In this document: positions 5,421 to 9,086 of the stretch, piece after piece
Layout of the letters: every line of letters begins with the position of its first letter
How positions within the stretch are numbered: the first letter of the stretch is position 1
Assembly: GCA_900554405.1 (NCBI GenBank)
Contig: USHI01000049.1
Coordinates: forward strand, 1-9,086
Origin: an uncultured Eubacteriales bacterium
GTDB taxonomy: Bacteria > Bacillota > Clostridia > Oscillospirales > CAG-382
DNA length: 9,086 bases
Direction of reading: 5' to 3'
Made by a program: the position numbers and the translations under genes
Notes under the pieces: model-generated
Databases searched by the model: none
Seen by the model: the letters and a program-made list of their open reading frames with translations, nothing else
What the model was told of the DNA's origin: nothing

Positions 5421-8400
5421 GGCGAAAGAATGGGCGATATCACGAACGACGGAGCTATCGACTCGAATGACTATCTTTATGCGAAAAGGATCATCCTGGG
5501 CACCTACACGCCGAACGATTATCAGCTTACCGCGCTTGATCTCGACGGCAATGGTGTGCTGGATGCATACGATTACCTTTACCTCAAACGCATGGTGCTC
5601 GGCACATATACCTACAACCACAAAACAAATTATGTCAATGTCAGCGCCGGGAAGATATATACGCTTTCCGCGCCGGCAAGCAAGACTTATCCGGACAGCC
5701 ACGGCTGCGAGCTCACGGACGGCGTGGATTTCACTGCCAACGATCACGCGGCTTACACCGATGAACGCTTCTGCGGCTTCGACTTCAACCCGGATATAAC
5801 GCTCGACCTTGGCACGGAGGGCAGGTATCTCAACCGCTTCGAGCTGAGCTATCTCTGCACCACCGGTGCCGGCATAAATGTCCCGGGGCGCATAACCGTT
5901 TACGGCTCCGCGGCCCGAAACGGCGCCCGGGCGACGCTGCGCATAATGCAGAAGGGCGCATACAGGGACGATCGCATCGCAAAGGCGGTGCTCGAACCGC
6001 AGTCGGAATGCAATTATCGCTATATCCGCTTCTCCGCCGAAAGAAAATCCGGTGCATCGTGGGTGTTTATCAGCGAAATATCCGTTTATGCCAACCTGCT
6101 TCCGCGGACAAACGAATACGACCCGGCGCTCGATGCCTATAAAGCCGATACGACAACTGATGCGCAGCGTACCTCCAATCTGAACTCGGTTTCGGGAGGG
6201 AAATCCCACCCCGCCGCGGAGGACGTCTGCAATTCCGTTTCCGCCGGCGCGGATATAACCGTCGACTGCGCACGGCTTGATACCCGTGTATCGCAGGATA
6301 TAAAGCTGCTCACCGACGGCGCCGCCACCGGCGCGACCTTCGGGAGCAACGCATGGGTCGGCATTTCCGCCGAAAGCGAATCGAACGTTGTTATAGACCT
6401 CGGCGAGGTCTGCACGGATATATGCTCCTTCCGCGTGCATTGCCTCAACCGTCCGGCATCGCTCATACGCCTGCCCGGGTGCGTGGATATCGCCGTGAGT
6501 AAAGACGGAAAGACCTTCACCGACATTGCCAGGGGCTATACGCCGAAGACATCACAGACAAATTACACCGTTTCGATATCGCTTCCCAAGCTGGCATCGG
6601 CAAGATATATCCGCTTTACAATGCCCGCGGGCAAGGGGTATTACTGGTTCGAGGAAATATCCGTGCTTGCTCACCGCCCCGCGCCGGAGCAGAGGTTCGT
6701 TTACGGCGATCTGGATATGGAATTCGGCGTGGAAGAGAAGTTCCACCCTGCCGGCGATGCCGATTACAACGATGAGATCAACCTGGTTTCGGGCAGGAGC
6801 TGTCAGATCGTGAGCGAACTTGCCATGGACGAGGAGACCTATTCCAAGGATAACACGGCGGAAAGCGATCCGCTGCTCACCGACGGCTATCTTAATCCTT
6901 CCACCTCCGCGGGGCTGAACTGCTATAACGGCAAATGGTTCCACTTCCGCTACGGCGACAGCCGCAGGGTCTATTTCGATCTCGGCGCCGAAAGCGCCGT
7001 GACCGGATTCTCCGCACGCTTCCTCCGCTGCGACAGGCGCGGCGTTTACGCCCCCTCCAAGGTTCGCTTTGCGCTTTCCGAAAACGGAACCGACTGGTAT
7101 GTGGTCGGCGAGAAGGAAACATCCTACACCAAGGCGGATGAGATCATCACCGTCGAAGCAACACTCGATTCCGCGCTCCGCGCACGTTATGCCATGGTGC
7201 TGTTTGCCGTGAACGACCATGTTTTTGCCGATGAATTTACGGTTTCGGGCAAAAAGAACACCTCCGGTGTTACATCCGTTGCCGATTCCGGCTTGGAATC
7301 CGTCAGCTTCGACAGCGCCGGCAGAAACGCGTATCAGGCACCGGGCGAGGATATACTCGGCGGAACAAAGGATATCGCGCTCATATACCACAATATCCAG
7401 CGCGACGACAGGGATTTCTTCCTCCCCTATGTCGGTTATGTCGATGAGGACGGGAACGTTAAGGACACCATGTTCGACGGCTATCTTTTCCTCCCCTCCA
7501 CAAGTGCGCTTCCCAGCGGCGGACATGCCTACGGAAAGAATGTTTATACCGATTGGCTTGCGCTGTATGACGATATTTTCGCCACGGGACAGGGGCTTTC
7601 GGCGCTCGATTCCGCGGCGCAGCAGGTAAAAACAAAGCTCGGGCTTTCCGAATTGAAGCTCAAGGTGTTCCTTACCATACCGCATATGGATGAAAGTGTT
7701 ACCGATTTCGGCGATGCAGACGGCGACGGTGTCACCGAAAATCTTTCCTCGCTTGATGAGCGCGTGAAGGTCGCCACGCTTTATGCCGATAAACTCACCC
7801 GCCGTTTTGAATCCGGCAAATACAAAAATCTTTCGCTGTGCGGCTTTTACTGGTTCCACGAATCCATCGACGAAAAGGATGCCGTCACCGCGCGTGCGGT
7901 GAACGAGGCGTTCGGCAAGCAGGGCAGGCAGATGTTCTGGATACCCTACTTCCTTGCCAAGGGATATTCCGAATGGGAAAGCTTCGGATTTACCTCCGGC
8001 TGCCTGCAGCCCAATTATGCCTTCCACGAAAACGTTTCGGAACGCAGGCTTTACGATGCGAGCGAGCTTGCGAAAAAGCATGGAATGAGCATCGAGCTCG
8101 AAATAGACGAAAAGGCGTTTTCGGATATCAGATTCTTCAAGAAGTACATGGACTATATGTCCGGCGGCGTCAAGTACGGATACATGAACGAAAGCATCCA
8201 TATGTACTACCAGGGTACGGATATTTTCCGCAAAGCGGCGGAATCCGAGGATGCGCGTATAAGACTGATTTACGATTATACCTACCGCTTTATCAAGGGC
8301 ACGCTCGAGCTTACTCCGCAAGCCCCGGCAGGTGAGCTGATCACCGCGGATAAGGACACGGCGCTTTCCGGCACGCTGGATAACGATAAAGGCAGGCGTG

Positions 8401-8570
8401 TGTTCCGGCTCGGCGCAACGCCGGCTCACGGCAGCGTGACATTAACCGAAACCGGCGAATATGTCTATTATCCCAACAAGGGCTTTACCGGAACGGATAG
8501 CTTTACCTATACGGTGAGCAATTATCTCGGCGTTTCGGAAAGCGTTACCGTGGAGATAAAGGTCTCGTAA
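5328..8570 (+). CDS. Secreted dockerin / discoidin-like x3 / DUF4855 / Big_9 multimodular protein
   Basis: This 1080-residue exported protein starts with a signal peptide: MKKR, a hydrophobic core at about residues 5-20, and likely cleavage after ARA at 31. A type I-like dockerin follows at 36-95, with two calcium loops (D37/D41/D48 and D71/D73/N75/D82), each followed by YLYxKRxxLGTYT. Three discoidin (F5/8 C)-like carbohydrate-binding modules lie at about 102-256, 286-449 and 485-642, with LTDG, IDLG or DLG, RYIRF and EISV signatures; the third is the most divergent. A DUF4855 domain spans about 681-993 (ALIYHNI, LPYVGYVDEDG, FDGYLFLPST, GFYWFHESID, WIPYFLAKGY, LQPNYAFHEN, SIELEID). A Big_9/cadherin-like Ig domain ends it at 998-1080 (TPAHGSVTLTETGEYVYYPN, GFTGTDSFTYTVSN). 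The likely role is extracellular glycan binding and possibly hydrolysis, with the dockerin attaching it to a cohesin scaffold. No LPXTG or SLH anchor is seen. DUF4855 activity is unproven; glycosidase is my inference. Confidence 0.9.
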   Translation: MKKRIIAVLITCITLACAIISPFPGSISARAGERMGDITNDGAIDSNDYLYAKRIILGTYTPNDYQLTALDLDGNGVLDAYDYLYLKRMVLGTYTYNHKTNYVNVSAGKIYTLSAPASKTYPDSHGCELTDGVDFTANDHAAYTDERFCGFDFNPDITLDLGTEGRYLNRFELSYLCTTGAGINVPGRITVYGSAARNGARATLRIMQKGAYRDDRIAKAVLEPQSECNYRYIRFSAERKSGASWVFISEISVYANLLPRTNEYDPALDAYKADTTTDAQRTSNLNSVSGGKSHPAAEDVCNSVSAGADITVDCARLDTRVSQDIKLLTDGAATGATFGSNAWVGISAESESNVVIDLGEVCTDICSFRVHCLNRPASLIRLPGCVDIAVSKDGKTFTDIARGYTPKTSQTNYTVSISLPKLASARYIRFTMPAGKGYYWFEEISVLAHRPAPEQRFVYGDLDMEFGVEEKFHPAGDADYNDEINLVSGRSCQIVSELAMDEETYSKDNTAESDPLLTDGYLNPSTSAGLNCYNGKWFHFRYGDSRRVYFDLGAESAVTGFSARFLRCDRRGVYAPSKVRFALSENGTDWYVVGEKETSYTKADEIITVEATLDSALRARYAMVLFAVNDHVFADEFTVSGKKNTSGVTSVADSGLESVSFDSAGRNAYQAPGEDILGGTKDIALIYHNIQRDDRDFFLPYVGYVDEDGNVKDTMFDGYLFLPSTSALPSGGHAYGKNVYTDWLALYDDIFATGQGLSALDSAAQQVKTKLGLSELKLKVFLTIPHMDESVTDFGDADGDGVTENLSSLDERVKVATLYADKLTRRFESGKYKNLSLCGFYWFHESIDEKDAVTARAVNEAFGKQGRQMFWIPYFLAKGYSEWESFGFTSGCLQPNYAFHENVSERRLYDASELAKKHGMSIELEIDEKAFSDIRFFKKYMDYMSGGVKYGYMNESIHMYYQGTDIFRKAAESEDARIRLIYDYTYRFIKGTLELTPQAPAGELITADKDTALSGTLDNDKGRRVFRLGATPAHGSVTLTETGEYVYYPNKGFTGTDSFTYTVSNYLGVSESVTVEIKVS
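5433..5612 (+). repeat. Dockerin domain: duplicated calcium-loop/helix repeat
   Basis: Residues 36-95 hold two copies of the F-hand type dockerin segment. Copy 1 is GDITNDGAIDSNDYLYAKR followed by IILGTYT; copy 2 is DLDGNGVLDAYDYLYLKR followed by MVLGTYT. The first loop has Thr (39) where Asn or Asp is more usual. In the matched stretches 48-61 (5469-5510) and 82-95 (5571-5612), 11 of 14 residues are identical, yet 8 of those 11 codons differ synonymously, so the duplication is old and kept at protein level. Dockerins bind cohesins; no cohesin is encoded in this window. Confidence 0.9.
7368..8306 (+). other. DUF4855 domain (candidate glycosidase module)
   Basis: Residues 681-993 match my recollection of DUF4855, an uncharacterised domain of secreted proteins in gut and soil bacteria. 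Alternating hydrophobic beta-like strands (KVFLTIPH, SLCGFYWFHE, MFWIPYF, SIELEID, GYMNESIHMYY) fit a TIM-barrel reading. Conserved-looking acidic residues at strand ends are E845 (YWFHES) and E923/E925 (IELEID). A DxDxDG calcium-type loop occurs at D796/D798/D800. The barrel and active-site reading is inference. Confidence 0.7.
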
Positions 8571-8572
8571 GC

Positions 8573-9086
8573 ATGAAATTCTCTTTCGGCAAAAAAGCGG
8601 CGCTGTTTCTTGAATTTTTCGGGATCGGTGCCTTTACCGTCGGCGGCGGTTATGCCATGATCCCGCTTATCCGCCGTGCTGTCGCCGAAAAGCGCGGCTG
8701 GATAGACGGCTCCGAAATGATCGACATCGTCGCCGTTTCGGAATCCACTCCCGGGCCGATCGCAATCAACGCCGCGACATTTGTCGGTTACCGCGTTGCC
8801 GGATTCGGCGGCGCGTTCTTCGCGACACTCGGCGTGGTGCTGCCCTCGTTTATCGTCATACTGATCGTTTCGTATCTGCTCGGAAGCATCGCCGGGCTGG
8901 AAACCGTTCGTTATGCATTTGCCGGGGTGCGCGCCGCGATCATCGCGCTCATATTGAAGGCGCTGCTCGATATGCTGCGGCAATGCCCGAAAAACCTTCT
9001 TTCCGCGCTGCTTGCCGCGGGCGTTGGGGGATACGCGCTCTTTCGCGGAACGGACGTTTTTTCCGCTCTCACCGCCGGCGCTCTCC
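8573..9086 (+). CDS. Chromate transporter (CHR) family membrane protein, 3' truncated by window
   Basis: The first 171 residues are visible. CHR signatures are IGAFTVGGGYAMIPLIRRAV (18-37), VSESTPGPIAINAATFVGY (55-73) and the GVVLPSFIVILIVSYLL segment (87-103). Hydrophobic stretches near 10-33, 76-104, 114-134 and 142-157 indicate an inner-membrane protein. In Firmicutes such proteins are often short (about 180-200 aa) and encoded as tandem pairs, so this gene is probably nearly complete and a second CHR gene may follow; that lies outside the window. The family exports chromate or related oxyanions in characterised members, but the native substrate of clostridial members is often unclear. The ATG is only 2 nt after the stop of the secreted protein gene, with purine-rich GGAGATAAAGG at 8552-8562 inside that gene, so the two are likely cotranscribed from the 5266-5294 promoter. 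No symbol is assigned because family members differ. Confidence 0.88.
   Translation, partial: MKFSFGKKAALFLEFFGIGAFTVGGGYAMIPLIRRAVAEKRGWIDGSEMIDIVAVSESTPGPIAINAATFVGYRVAGFGGAFFATLGVVLPSFIVILIVSYLLGSIAGLETVRYAFAGVRAAIIALILKALLDMLRQCPKNLLSALLAAGVGGYALFRGTDVFSALTAGAL

Noticed and set aside
5283..6440. Antisense open frame (385 codons) over the promoter, dockerin and first modules
   Set aside because: Same in-register shadow effect; no recognisable domain, and the sense gene is certain.
6552..8429. Long antisense open frame (625 codons) opposite the secreted protein gene
   Set aside because: Its codons are exactly in register with the sense codons, so it stays open because TTA, CTA and TCA sense codons are rare here. 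The sense strand has clear domains and a signal peptide; the antisense product shows no recognisable motif.
8522..8983. Antisense open frame (153 codons) opposite the chromate transporter
   Set aside because: The + strand encodes clear CHR-family motifs; the antisense product is low-complexity, charged and unrecognisable.
1..9086. tRNA, rRNA, CRISPR array, insertion sequence or prophage features
   Set aside because: None seen by eye: no regularly spaced repeats, transposase or integrase motifs, and genes fill nearly all of the window. A tRNAscan or CRISPR search would settle it.

Overview
The window reads as a piece of chromosome from a GC-rich member of the Clostridia, most likely an uncultured gut-type Oscillospirales/Christensenellales-like bacterium. 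Three things point there: the families present (a UPF0371/DUF1846 protein, an M32 carboxypeptidase, a dockerin-bearing secreted protein with DUF4855, a short chromate-transporter-type membrane protein); the AGGA/GGAGG ribosome binding sites; and free use of the Ile codon ATA in otherwise GC-rich genes. The taxonomic call is inference. No rRNA, tRNA, mobile element or CRISPR array is visible. Every supported gene is on the + strand and coding density is very high.

Region 1 (1-5197) is a tightly packed run of five genes: the C-terminal 281 residues of a DUF1846/UPF0371 protein (5' end outside the window), a complete M32 metallocarboxypeptidase, a 70-residue protein of unknown function, a PHP-domain metal-dependent phosphoesterase, and a GH35 beta-galactosidase without a signal peptide. 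The gaps are 14 and 10 nt, followed by two ATGA stop/start overlaps, so the last three genes are probably translationally coupled. All five products look cytoplasmic. The common theme may be intracellular breakdown and salvage of peptides, nucleotides and galactosides, but a shared pathway is not shown.

Region 2 (5198-5327) is the only real intergenic gap. It holds a strong intrinsic terminator for the first operon, then a sigma-A-type promoter with an extended -10 and a ribosome binding site.

Region 3 (5328-9086) starts a second unit. Its first gene encodes a 1080-residue secreted protein: signal peptide, N-terminal dockerin, three discoidin (F5/8 type C)-like modules, a DUF4855 domain, and a C-terminal Big_9/cadherin-like Ig domain. 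It looks like a scaffold-attached glycan-binding protein and probable glycosidase. Two nucleotides after its stop codon begins a chromate-transporter-family gene, cut by the window end.

The most interesting item is the dockerin-discoidin-DUF4855-Big_9 protein. DUF4855 has no well-established function that I know of, and here it sits in an architecture typical of carbohydrate-active enzymes. It also has candidate catalytic carboxylates and an internal calcium-type loop. A cytoplasmic GH35 enzyme of BgaC-like size lies just upstream, which suggests use of host or plant galactose-containing glycans.
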